DNA of 57,971 bases from Clostridium sp. CAG:253 (GTDB lineage: Bacteria; Bacillota; Clostridia; Lachnospirales; Lachnospiraceae). The notes under the pieces are model-generated. The model saw nothing but the letters and a program-made list of their open reading frames with translations. It made no database searches and was not told the origin of the DNA. Below, one piece after another: positions 51,555 to 57,971 of the stretch; the stretch's first letter is position 1; each line of letters opens with the position of its first letter. Both the position numbers and the translations under genes were made by a program. The stretch covers positions 1 through 57,971 of the forward strand of contig FR887267.1 of NCBI GenBank assembly GCA_000436755.1, in the 5' to 3' direction.

Positions 51555-53162
51555 ATGTCTTATACGGCGTTATACAGAAAATTTCGTCCCGGTGAATTTG
51601 ACGAGGTAAAGGGACAGGAACATATAGTAACGACACTGAAAAATGAGATAAGAACTGACCGTATCGGACATGCGTATCTGTTTTGTGGTACGAGAGGTAC
51701 AGGTAAAACGACAGTAGCAAAGATACTGGCAAAAGCGGTAAATTGTGAGCATCCGGTAGATGGAAGTCCATGCGGCGAATGTGAGATGTGTAAAAAGATA
51801 AGTAGTCAGACATCAATGAATGTCATCGAGATGGATGCGGCATCTAACAACAGTGTAGACGACATCAGAGAAATAATCGATGAAGTGCAGTATTCTCCGG
51901 CAGAAGGAAGATATAAAGTATATATTATTGATGAGGTTCATATGTTATCAGCAGCGGCATTTAATGCATTGCTAAAGACACTTGAGGAACCGCCGTCATA
52001 TGTTATTTTTATTCTTGCAACGACAGAGGCACATAAAATACCTATCACGATTCTGTCAAGGTGTCAGAGATATGATTTTAAACGAATATCTATAGATACA
52101 ATATCAGCGAGATTAAAAGATTTGATGGAAAGAGAAAATGTCGATGTAGAAGACAAAGCGTTGAGATATATTGCAAAAGTGGCAGACGGTTCAATGCGTG
52201 ACGCACTCAGTCTGTTAGACCAGTGCATTGCATTTTATCTCGGTGAAAAACTCACCTATGACAAGGCAATAGAGGTACTTGGTGCGGTAGATACATCTGT
52301 ATACAGCCGTATGTTTAAAAATATGGCAGATTTGGATGTTATTGGATGTATGAAGCTTCTCGACGAGATAATGATGTCAGGGAGGGATTTGAACCAGTTT
52401 ATAACAGGACTTATTTGGTATTTAAGAAATCTTATGGTTATTTCGGTATCAGCAAGTGGAAGCGAAATGGTAGACGTTTCTACAGAACAGCTTGAACAGA
52501 TGCAGCAGGAAATAAAAAAAGTTGACGAGACAGGTCTTATACGGTATATTCGTATATTATCGGAGTTATCAAATCAGATTAAATATGCGACGCAAAAGCG
52601 TGTCCTTACGGAAGTTGCATTTGTCAAATTATGTGTACCCGAAATGGAAAAAAAGACATCGGATGACAGTCTTTTGGCAAGGATAGATGCAATAGAAAGA
52701 AAGCTTGAAAGTGGTATTTTTGTAAACGGTCAGCCGGACAATGGAGGTCAGAATGTTTCTTATGTCACTAATGAGGCAAAAACATCAAAAGAACCTCAGC
52801 CGGAGGTCGTACTGCCTAAAATGGTATCGGATGATTTGAAGAAGATAAATGGAAAATGGCAGCAGATACTTTCTGATATTTCTGTTTCATCACGTTCTTT
52901 TCTGATGCCGGAAATTTGCAAAAAGACGGTATCACAGGATGGTGAAACACTGATATTACAGTTTACGGATGCCACAGCAGAGGCATATTTTAACAGAGAT
53001 GACAAGAGAAACCTTGACGAACTAAAAACTGTTATTTCAAATATTGTCGGGGTCGATGCAGGGATAATAGCGGAGACTGTCAGCAACGAGCAGAGCAGAA
53101 ATTCATTGGATTTATCCCAGATAATCGATAAAATAAACTTTGATGTGCAAATAAAAAAATAA
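51555..53162 (+). CDS. dnaX: DNA polymerase III subunit gamma/tau
   Basis: A 535-residue clamp-loader AAA+ ATPase. Walker [12 protein letters not shown] (residues 43-53), a four-cysteine zinc module around [22 protein letters not shown] (Walker B) and LSRCQRYDF (sensor region) are visible. Domain III follows, then a tau-type tail from about residue 365. An in-frame A-AAA-AAG at 52649-52655 lies at the start of the tail; a -1 shift there would end after three more residues (see findings). It heads the dnaX-ebfC-recR set. Confidence 0.95.
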   Translation: MSYTALYRKFRPGEFDEVKGQEHIVTTLKNEIRTDRIGHAYLFCGTRGTGKTTVAKILAKAVNCEHPVDGSPCGECEMCKKISSQTSMNVIEMDAASNNSVDDIREIIDEVQYSPAEGRYKVYIIDEVHMLSAAAFNALLKTLEEPPSYVIFILATTEAHKIPITILSRCQRYDFKRISIDTISARLKDLMERENVDVEDKALRYIAKVADGSMRDALSLLDQCIAFYLGEKLTYDKAIEVLGAVDTSVYSRMFKNMADLDVIGCMKLLDEIMMSGRDLNQFITGLIWYLRNLMVISVSASGSEMVDVSTEQLEQMQQEIKKVDETGLIRYIRILSELSNQIKYATQKRVLTEVAFVKLCVPEMEKKTSDDSLLARIDAIERKLESGIFVNGQPDNGGQNVSYVTNEAKTSKEPQPEVVLPKMVSDDLKKINGKWQQILSDISVSSRSFLMPEICKKTVSQDGETLILQFTDATAEAYFNRDDKRNLDELKTVISNIVGVDAGIIAETVSNEQSRNSLDLSQIIDKINFDVQIKK

Positions 53163-53184
53163 TAAATTTATGGAGGAAAATAAA

Positions 53185-53538
53185 ATGGCAAAAAGAGGTG
53201 GATTTCCAGGAGGCGGAATGCCGGGAAACATGAACAATCTTATGAAGCAGGCTCAGCGTATGCAGAGACAGATGGAAGAAAAAACGAAGGAAATGGAAGA
53301 AAAAGAATGGGAAGCAACAGCCGGAGGCGGAGCGGTAACAGTTAAAATTTCAGGTAAAAAGGAAGTTTTATCAGTAAAACTTGACCCTGAAGTAGTTGAT
53401 CCTGATGATATAGAAATGCTTGAAGATTTAATAGTTGCAGCAACAAATGAGGCGCTTCGCAAAGTTGAAGAGGAGAGTGCAGAAATGATGTCAGCACTTA
53501 CAGGAGGACTCGGCGGAGGTCTTGGAGGTTTATTCTAA
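53185..53538 (+). CDS. YbaB/EbfC family nucleoid-associated protein
   Basis: A 117-residue DNA-binding protein. Glycine-rich start ([15 protein letters not shown]), the core [16 protein letters not shown] and [21 protein letters not shown], and a glycine-rich tail. It lies between dnaX and recR, the conserved order. ATG 53185 after GGAGGAAAA is used because the ATG at 53170 overlaps that site. Confidence 0.93.
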   Translation: MAKRGGFPGGGMPGNMNNLMKQAQRMQRQMEEKTKEMEEKEWEATAGGGAVTVKISGKKEVLSVKLDPEVVDPDDIEMLEDLIVAATNEALRKVEEESAEMMSALTGGLGGGLGGLF

Positions 53539-53539
53539 G

Positions 53540-54136
53540 ATGGATTTTTACAGTTCGCAGATATCGAATCTTGTTGAACAGTTATCACATTTGCCGGGAA
53601 TAGGCAGTAAGTCGGCACAGCGTCTGGCATTTCATATATTAAATATGTCTCCGGATCAGGTTAAAGGACTTGCGGATGCAATGACAAATGCAAAGAAAAA
53701 TGTGAGATACTGTAAGGAATGCTGCACATATACGGATGATGAACTCTGCCCTATATGTGCCAATCCTAAACGCAACCACAAACAGATTATGGTTGTAGAG
53801 AATACAAGAGACCTGGCGGCATATGAAAAAACAGGAAAATATGAGGGCGTATATCATGTATTACATGGTGCTATTTCACCGATGGCAGGTATAAGCCCTC
53901 AGGATATAAGATTAAGTGAACTTATGGTGCGTCTTCAAAAGGATGTGGATGAAGTTATAGTAGCTACCAATAAAACATTAGAGGGCGATACAACAGCAAC
54001 ATATATAAGTAAACTTATAAAACCGCTGGGAATAAAAGTGAGCAGGATAGCAAGCGGTGTCCCTATAGGTGGAGATTTGGAATATATAGACGAAATTACG
54101 CTTTATCGTGCTTTGGAGGGACGTACCGACATGTAG
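53540..54136 (+). CDS. recR: Recombination mediator protein
   Basis: A 198-residue RecR. HhH motif LSHLPGIGSKSAQRLAFH (residues 14-31), the zinc finger CKECCTYTDDELCPIC (56-71), the Toprim region VVENTRDLAAYEKTG, and the Walker-like tail IASGVPIGGDLEYIDEITLYRAL. It acts with RecO/RecF on ssDNA gaps. Its last 34 bases overlap the 3' end of the convergent yyaC gene. Confidence 0.95.
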   Translation: MDFYSSQISNLVEQLSHLPGIGSKSAQRLAFHILNMSPDQVKGLADAMTNAKKNVRYCKECCTYTDDELCPICANPKRNHKQIMVVENTRDLAAYEKTGKYEGVYHVLHGAISPMAGISPQDIRLSELMVRLQKDVDEVIVATNKTLEGDTTATYISKLIKPLGIKVSRIASGVPIGGDLEYIDEITLYRALEGRTDM

Positions 54137-54672
54137 ACGCCTGCAGCTATAAAATCAGCTAACTTTACTACAGTGGCGAGATGGGTGGTCTGCAAAGTGG
54201 CAATATTATTGATGCCGCTTTCATTTACTATACCCGTAATAAAAATATCTCCGACATGGGTGAGATTTTTCCCGGTACCTATACCCGGATGAAGAGCACC
54301 TTTGCCGAGAGTGACAAAGCCAACATGACTGTTGGTGCCAAGAGAAGAATCAAGAGCAATGATATACGGATTTTGTATACTTGCTCTTATTTTTTTTAGC
54401 GTAGCATCAAGGTTTTTTGCGTGAACCGGCTTTTTCAATGTTCCGTATACGGAAATACCTGAATTTTTCAAAAGGGAAGAAAGTTTGTGCCCGACAAGGG
54501 GACCGAGACAATCACCTATAACTCTGTCTGAGCCTATGCAGAGTATAACAAGGTTTTTATCTAAAGATAAACATTCTTTACAGCATTTTTTCAGCGTGTG
54601 CACAAAGTGAAAAGAAGCATATGAAGTTTCAGGGTTAAAGTATGAGACTTTAGTTTCTTTTTGAATATTCAT
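54103..54672 (-). CDS. yyaC: YyaC family spore protein (putative spore protease)
   Basis: A 189-residue protein of the YyaC/DUF1256 family, related to the spore germination protease fold. ILCIGSDRVIGDCLGPLVGHKL, IALDSSLG and GKGALHPGIGTGKNLTHVGDIFITGIVNESG are the conserved blocks. Made in the forespore in Bacillus. Read on the minus strand, convergent with recR. Confidence 0.88.
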   Translation of the reverse strand: MNIQKETKVSYFNPETSYASFHFVHTLKKCCKECLSLDKNLVILCIGSDRVIGDCLGPLVGHKLSSLLKNSGISVYGTLKKPVHAKNLDATLKKIRASIQNPYIIALDSSLGTNSHVGFVTLGKGALHPGIGTGKNLTHVGDIFITGIVNESGINNIATLQTTHLATVVKLADFIAAGVYMSVRPSKAR

Positions 54673-54762
54673 TAAATAAAATCCAACCTTTCAAAAAAAT
54701 GTTAGTTATATAAAAAATATTCCCGATAAATGTAAAAATATTCATGAATAAGAGGTTGTCTT

Positions 54763-54792
54763 TTGACAAAATTTTTAACCTGTAAATGTTAT
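54763..54792 (+). promoter_or_regulatory. Possible promoter of the LysM gene
   Basis: TTGACA (54763-54768), 18-base spacer, TGTTAT (54787-54792). The -35 overlaps a palindrome TTGTC/GACAA. Confidence 0.5.
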
Positions 54793-54832
54793 CTTCTTGG
54801 TATCAGACATATAAGAGAAGGAGGATGGGTTT

Positions 54833-56041
54833 GTGGATGATATGATGCACAGATATGTGAAAAAGCCGGAGAATATCAGGCAGATAGGAGAAAGTCCCTA
54901 TTCAGGAGCAATATATATAGAAGATTATGTTATGACATATATAAGACGGATATTTAAGGATGAGGGAGAAGAAAAGATAATATTATTGCTTGGGAAAAAA
55001 GGAGAAGAACAGGCAAAAGGGAATATATTTATCTATGGTGCTGTCGGTATGGAATATAGAATTACCGATGCCGTAACGCAGATATCAGAGAAGGAATGGA
55101 GCAGTACATACGAGAAGATATATAAATATTTTCCGGGTACAGAACTTTTGGGCTGGGTCTGCGGGGTATATATGTGGAACAGCAAAGTTGATGCAACGAT
55201 AAATATAATACACAGAAAATATTTTTCAAAAGAGGAAAATATACTTTTTTTGTTCGACCTGTCAGAATGTGAAGAAAAAATATTTAAATGGTATGACGGA
55301 AATTTGAAAGAGCAGAGCGGATATTATGTTTTTTATGAAAAAAATCCGCAGATGCAGGAATTTGTACTTGGTGAAAGCAAAAATGAGAGTGTCGATGAAC
55401 AATACGAAGATGTTGTAACGGAGGCAATAAGGGAAACAGTTAGCAAAAGTACGCATAAAGCAGCAGGTTCAAAGCCAGCAATGTTTGTTATGATGATGGC
55501 GATAGCGGTTATGTTTGTTATCGGGGGAAATTATATGTTTGAAAGCTTTGCAAAGATAAATAATCTGGAGACTGCTGTTGATGTATTGCAAAGTTATGTA
55601 GAGACAACATATTCAAGTGAAAATGATAAGACGGAAACTGCAACTCAGCCGGCGGTTACTATTAGAGAAAACAGTGACAAAACAAGTGAAAAAAATAATG
55701 AAATTTCAAATAATTCTAAGAGACAGAATGTAAAAGATGTAAGAAAAAATACAAGTATAAAAAAATATATAAGAAAAAACAGATTGACAGCCGATAAAAA
55801 CAAGATTTCAGAAAAGAAAAATAAGACAGCAGCAAAAAAGGAAAGAGTAGCCCGTGTTAGAAAAAATTATGCGGAAACAGCTTATGAAACATATAGAGTT
55901 CAAGAGGGCGATACGCTTAGCCAGATAGTATGGAGACAGTATCATTCGTTGGACAAGATATCATCTGTAAAAAAGATAAATAATATAGGTAATAGTAACA
56001 ATATAATTGCAGGTCAGGTGATAAAGCTTCCGAATTTTTGA
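54833..56041 (+). CDS. Membrane-anchored LysM protein with MPN/JAB-like N-terminal domain
   Basis: A 402-residue protein. Residues 15-185 follow an MPN/JAB pattern (strand IILLLGKKGEE, IFIYGAV, then FPGTELLGWVCGVYMW where an active enzyme would have HxH, and ending YYVFYEKNPQMQEF). The metal ligands are missing, so it is probably non-catalytic. A membrane segment (MFVMMMAIAVMFVIGG) lies near 220, followed by a long Lys/Asn-rich linker. The C-terminal LysM is YRVQEGDTLSQIVWRQY...AGQVIKLP (residues 355-401). GTG start after AGGAGG. Likely envelope-linked; role unknown. Confidence 0.7.
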   Translation: MDDMMHRYVKKPENIRQIGESPYSGAIYIEDYVMTYIRRIFKDEGEEKIILLLGKKGEEQAKGNIFIYGAVGMEYRITDAVTQISEKEWSSTYEKIYKYFPGTELLGWVCGVYMWNSKVDATINIIHRKYFSKEENILFLFDLSECEEKIFKWYDGNLKEQSGYYVFYEKNPQMQEFVLGESKNESVDEQYEDVVTEAIRETVSKSTHKAAGSKPAMFVMMMAIAVMFVIGGNYMFESFAKINNLETAVDVLQSYVETTYSSENDKTETATQPAVTIRENSDKTSEKNNEISNNSKRQNVKDVRKNTSIKKYIRKNRLTADKNKISEKKNKTAAKKERVARVRKNYAETAYETYRVQEGDTLSQIVWRQYHSLDKISSVKKINNIGNSNNIIAGQVIKLPNF

Positions 56042-56174
56042 AAAATATATTGATGATACAGTTCACCAGATAGAATATTGCAATGAGAAAAAAGATAAGT
56101 TATACTTTATTTAAGAAAAATACAGTTGTATTTATAGAGATTAAATCAGACTGTAGATAGAAACGAGGAGTAGC

Positions 56175-57368
56175 ATGGAAACTTTAGTAGGACGCTCTCA
56201 AAATGTAAATTCGATAATACAGCGAAAAAAGAAAACAAAGAAGATAATAATTATTTCAATAGCTGTTATATTGATTACAGGATTATTACTTGGAATTACA
56301 TATAATTATTATATAAACAAAAGGTACAACAGTTACGAAGTAGAAAAAAATTATAAATTTAAAAATTCGGGGGACTTGTCATTTGTATCATATAAAGACT
56401 CAGTAATTAAATACAGTAAAGACGGTATTGCAGCACTTGACGGTTCAGGAAAAGAACTATGGAACGGAAGTTATGATATGGCATCGCCGGCACTTGATAT
56501 ATGCGGGGATTATGTTGTGGCAGCAGACATAGGTGCAAAAAAGATTGTAGTATTTAATGGTGAAGATTCAGGAAAAGAGTTTACGACGGATTATCCGATA
56601 GTGCAGGCGGAAGTGTCAAAGCAGGGTGTTGTGGCAGTTCTGCTTGAAGAAAAAACAGCAAACGTTATAAGAATGTACAATCCATATGATGCACAAAATA
56701 CACTTTTGGCTGAGATACCAACAAATATTGACGATGGTTATCCGGTATCAATAGATATATCAGCTGACGGAGTGAATGTGGCAGCAGTGTATGTCAGTGT
56801 AAATAACAGTAAGATACAGAGCAGGGTTGCATTTTACAACTTTTCTGATGTAGGAAAAAACAGCAATTTTCTTGTAGGAGCACAGAATTATAATGATAAA
56901 CTTGTATCAGAAGTAGAGTATATAAACGATACAGATGTGTGTGTATTTGGAGAGGATGGCTATTCAATATGGACAAATCCCCGCCAGCCTGAACAGAAAT
57001 TTGAAAAGAAGTACAGGAGTACGATAAAAAGTGCATTTTATAATTCAAAATATATAGGCGTTGTTTTAAGTGAGGAGAATGACAAAACAGGCGAAATGGA
57101 AGTATATGATTTGTCAGGAAAAAGAAAATTAAGATTAAAAATTGAAGAAGATTATACAGATATATCACTAAATGAAGATGATGAGATAATGATGAACTCG
57201 GAGTCACAAAGTTATATATATCGAATGAATGGAATTAAGAAATTTTCAAGCAGTATAAATGGTAAACTGAGAAATTTTTTTCAAGCAAAAGGGGATAAAA
57301 GCTACTATTTTGTGCTGGAAAATGAAATTCAGGAAATAAAATTGAAAAAAATTAAAAAAAAGGGTTGA
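56175..57368 (+). CDS. DUF5711 family membrane-anchored propeller protein
   Basis: A 397-residue protein with a cytoplasmic Lys-rich start, one membrane helix (IIIISIAVILITGLLLGI, residues 24-41) and an extracytoplasmic beta-propeller-like part with repeated strand motifs (GIAALDGSGKELW, VAADIGAKKIVVFNG, VSIDISADGVNVAAVYV). It fits the DUF5711 family of Clostridia, whose function is unknown. Follows the LysM gene and may share its envelope role. Confidence 0.7.
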   Translation: METLVGRSQNVNSIIQRKKKTKKIIIISIAVILITGLLLGITYNYYINKRYNSYEVEKNYKFKNSGDLSFVSYKDSVIKYSKDGIAALDGSGKELWNGSYDMASPALDICGDYVVAADIGAKKIVVFNGEDSGKEFTTDYPIVQAEVSKQGVVAVLLEEKTANVIRMYNPYDAQNTLLAEIPTNIDDGYPVSIDISADGVNVAAVYVSVNNSKIQSRVAFYNFSDVGKNSNFLVGAQNYNDKLVSEVEYINDTDVCVFGEDGYSIWTNPRQPEQKFEKKYRSTIKSAFYNSKYIGVVLSEENDKTGEMEVYDLSGKRKLRLKIEEDYTDISLNEDDEIMMNSESQSYIYRMNGIKKFSSSINGKLRNFFQAKGDKSYYFVLENEIQEIKLKKIKKKG

Positions 57369-57393
57369 CGAATCCAAAATAAAGAGTTATACT
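57365..57393 (+). promoter_or_regulatory. Promoter of the tRNA-Ser genes
   Basis: TTGACG (57365-57370, overlapping the preceding stop), 17-base spacer, TATACT (57388-57393). Confidence 0.75.
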
Positions 57394-57433
57394 AGCAAAG
57401 CACTGTTGAGAGAGCAACAAACTTAAACAGTTT

Positions 57434-57519
57434 GGAGAGGTATCGAAGTGGTCATAACGAGGCGGTCTTGAAAACCGTTTGTCCGCAAGGGCGCGTGGGT
57501 TCGAATCCCACCCTCTCCG
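57434..57519 (+). tRNA. tRNA-Ser (TGA), copy 1
   Basis: Class II tRNA with a long variable arm. Acceptor GGAGAGG pairs with CCTCTCC, discriminator G, anticodon loop CTTGAAA (anticodon TGA), T-loop TTCGAAT. CCA not encoded. Confidence 0.96.
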
Positions 57520-57524
57520 CTCAG

Positions 57525-57564
57525 ATCTCTATATAGTATTTTACAATATGGAGATTTATTTTTT
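57525..57564 (+). terminator. Terminator after tRNA-Ser copy 1
   Basis: ATCTCTATA (57525-57533) pairs with TATGGAGAT (57547-57555), one mismatch, followed by a T-rich tract. Confidence 0.7.
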
Positions 57565-57645
57565 GCTTATTTTGAAAAAAGAATATTGAAAAGCATATGA
57601 TTATAATATGCGAAATGCAAGTATGAACTTGTATCTATCTGTTAT

Positions 57646-57731
57646 GGAGAGGTATCGAAGTGGTCATAACGAGGCGGTCTTGAAAACCGTTTGTCCGCAA
57701 GGGCGCGTGGGTTCGAATCCCACCCTCTCCG
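57646..57731 (+). tRNA. tRNA-Ser (TGA), copy 2
   Basis: Identical over all 86 bases to copy 1. The flanks differ, so the duplication covers the mature tRNA or the copies are kept alike by gene conversion. Confidence 0.96.
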
Positions 57732-57802
57732 CTGTGGTTGAATCCACTATAAATTAGTTTTTTGTACGGCTGGAAAGTGAGAGACAAAAAATGAAAAAAG
57801 TG

Positions 57803-57831
57803 TTGACAACAACAGTTAAATGTTGTAAGAT
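57803..57831 (+). promoter_or_regulatory. Strong promoter at the right edge (stable-RNA-like)
   Basis: TTGACA (57803-57808), 17-base spacer, TAAGAT (57826-57831), with an AT-rich upstream region and a small palindrome (ACAAC / GTTGT) in the spacer. It drives a leader with no ORF and may be an rRNA-operon promoter; the downstream gene is outside the window. Confidence 0.6.
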
Positions 57832-57905
57832 ACATATCGCTGTCGCACAAAGCGATGAGAGAACAAAGCTTGAAAGCAAAGGTTTTCTTATCAGATGCGA
57901 AAGCA

Positions 57906-57959
57906 GGAAATCTTAAAGATTTCCGAGTTTTATTTTTTGAAAAGATTCAAAAAATAAAA
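57906..57959 (+). repeat. Two consecutive perfect hairpins in the right-edge leader
   Basis: GGAAATC/GATTTCC stem (57906-57924) followed by TTTTATTTTTTGAA (57928-57941) pairing perfectly with TTCAAAAAATAAAA (57946-57959). The first plus its T run could act as a terminator or attenuator. Confidence 0.6.
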
Positions 57960-57971
57960 TAAAAAAGTTCT

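Noticed and set aside
57635..57850. Minus-strand ORF containing GEGGIRTHAPLRTNG
   Set aside because: It is the reverse complement of tRNA-Ser copy 2, a well-known false protein in databases.
1..57971. CRISPR array or prophage
   Set aside because: No regularly spaced repeat series, Cas genes, integrase or phage structural genes are seen on either strand.

Overview
The window reads as a chromosome segment of a low-GC, anaerobic, spore-forming Clostridia, most likely Lachnospiraceae. Support for this: an alpha/beta-type small acid-soluble spore protein, spoVAD-spoVAE and yyaC; an [FeFe]-hydrogenase maturase (hydG); a SCIFF precursor with its radical-SAM maturase; a leucine T-box on leuA; cheD and a soluble chemoreceptor (motility); and a cellobiose phosphorylase (plant-polysaccharide lifestyle). 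No rRNA gene, integrase or CRISPR array is visible. The species is inferred, not proven.

Left third (1-16800): a strikingly AT-rich accessory surface-glycan locus. It opens with the 5' part of an IS110-family recombinase on the minus strand, preceded by a non-coding segment with nested long-range inverted repeats that fits a bridge RNA. A run of sugar genes follows: a thiamine-diphosphate enzyme, an aldo/keto reductase and an SDR; a pseudaminic-acid block (broken pseF, formyltransferase, PIG-L deacetylase, pseI, GNAT, pseC, pseG); the CDP-3,6-dideoxyhexose trio rfbF-rfbG-rfbH; and a LicD-type phosphotransferase beside a fused cytidylyltransferase/PLP decarboxylase-like protein. A likely product is a glycan carrying a (possibly N-formylated) nonulosonic acid, a CDP-derived deoxysugar (perhaps branched, since the TPP enzyme is present) and a phospho-amino-alcohol. 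pseF and one glycosyltransferase are decayed, so part of the pathway may be inactive or complemented elsewhere.

Defence and debris (16800-21400): an Rpn-type nuclease and a single-chain restriction-methylation-specificity protein. Each has the same promoter layout (TTGACG-17-TATTAT) followed by a LexA/SOS-box-like palindrome, suggesting co-regulation by DNA damage. A dead HEPN/MNT toxin-antitoxin pair sits directly before spoVAD.

Core region (21400-57971): spoVAD-spoVAE, a CobD-like PLP enzyme, SASP, the SCIFF operon, T-box-leuA, carD, a GH94 phosphorylase with a clear promoter and operator-like repeat, and a preQ1-riboswitch-controlled queuosine operon (queD-queE-folE-queC-queF). Next come tRNA-Pro, a GNAT, and hydrogenase genes (TM1266-type regulator, hydG) behind a long unexplained leader with its own promoter and terminator. 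Then a PocR-MCP receptor, nadB-nadC, a sugar isomerase with xylB, cheD, Dabb, a nitroreductase, glycogen phosphorylase, a small membrane protein with pfk, dnaX-ebfC-recR, yyaC, a LysM protein with an MPN-like domain, a DUF5711 protein, and two identical tRNA-Ser genes. The right edge carries a strong promoter and hairpin leader that may belong to the next (stable RNA?) operon.

The most worthwhile leads are the IS110 bridge-RNA candidate, the paired SOS boxes, the hyd leader RNA, the P1/terminator arm swap in the preQ1 leader, the predicted CDP-ethanolamine-type fusion with LicD, and an in-frame slippery heptamer in dnaX placed where gamma would end.
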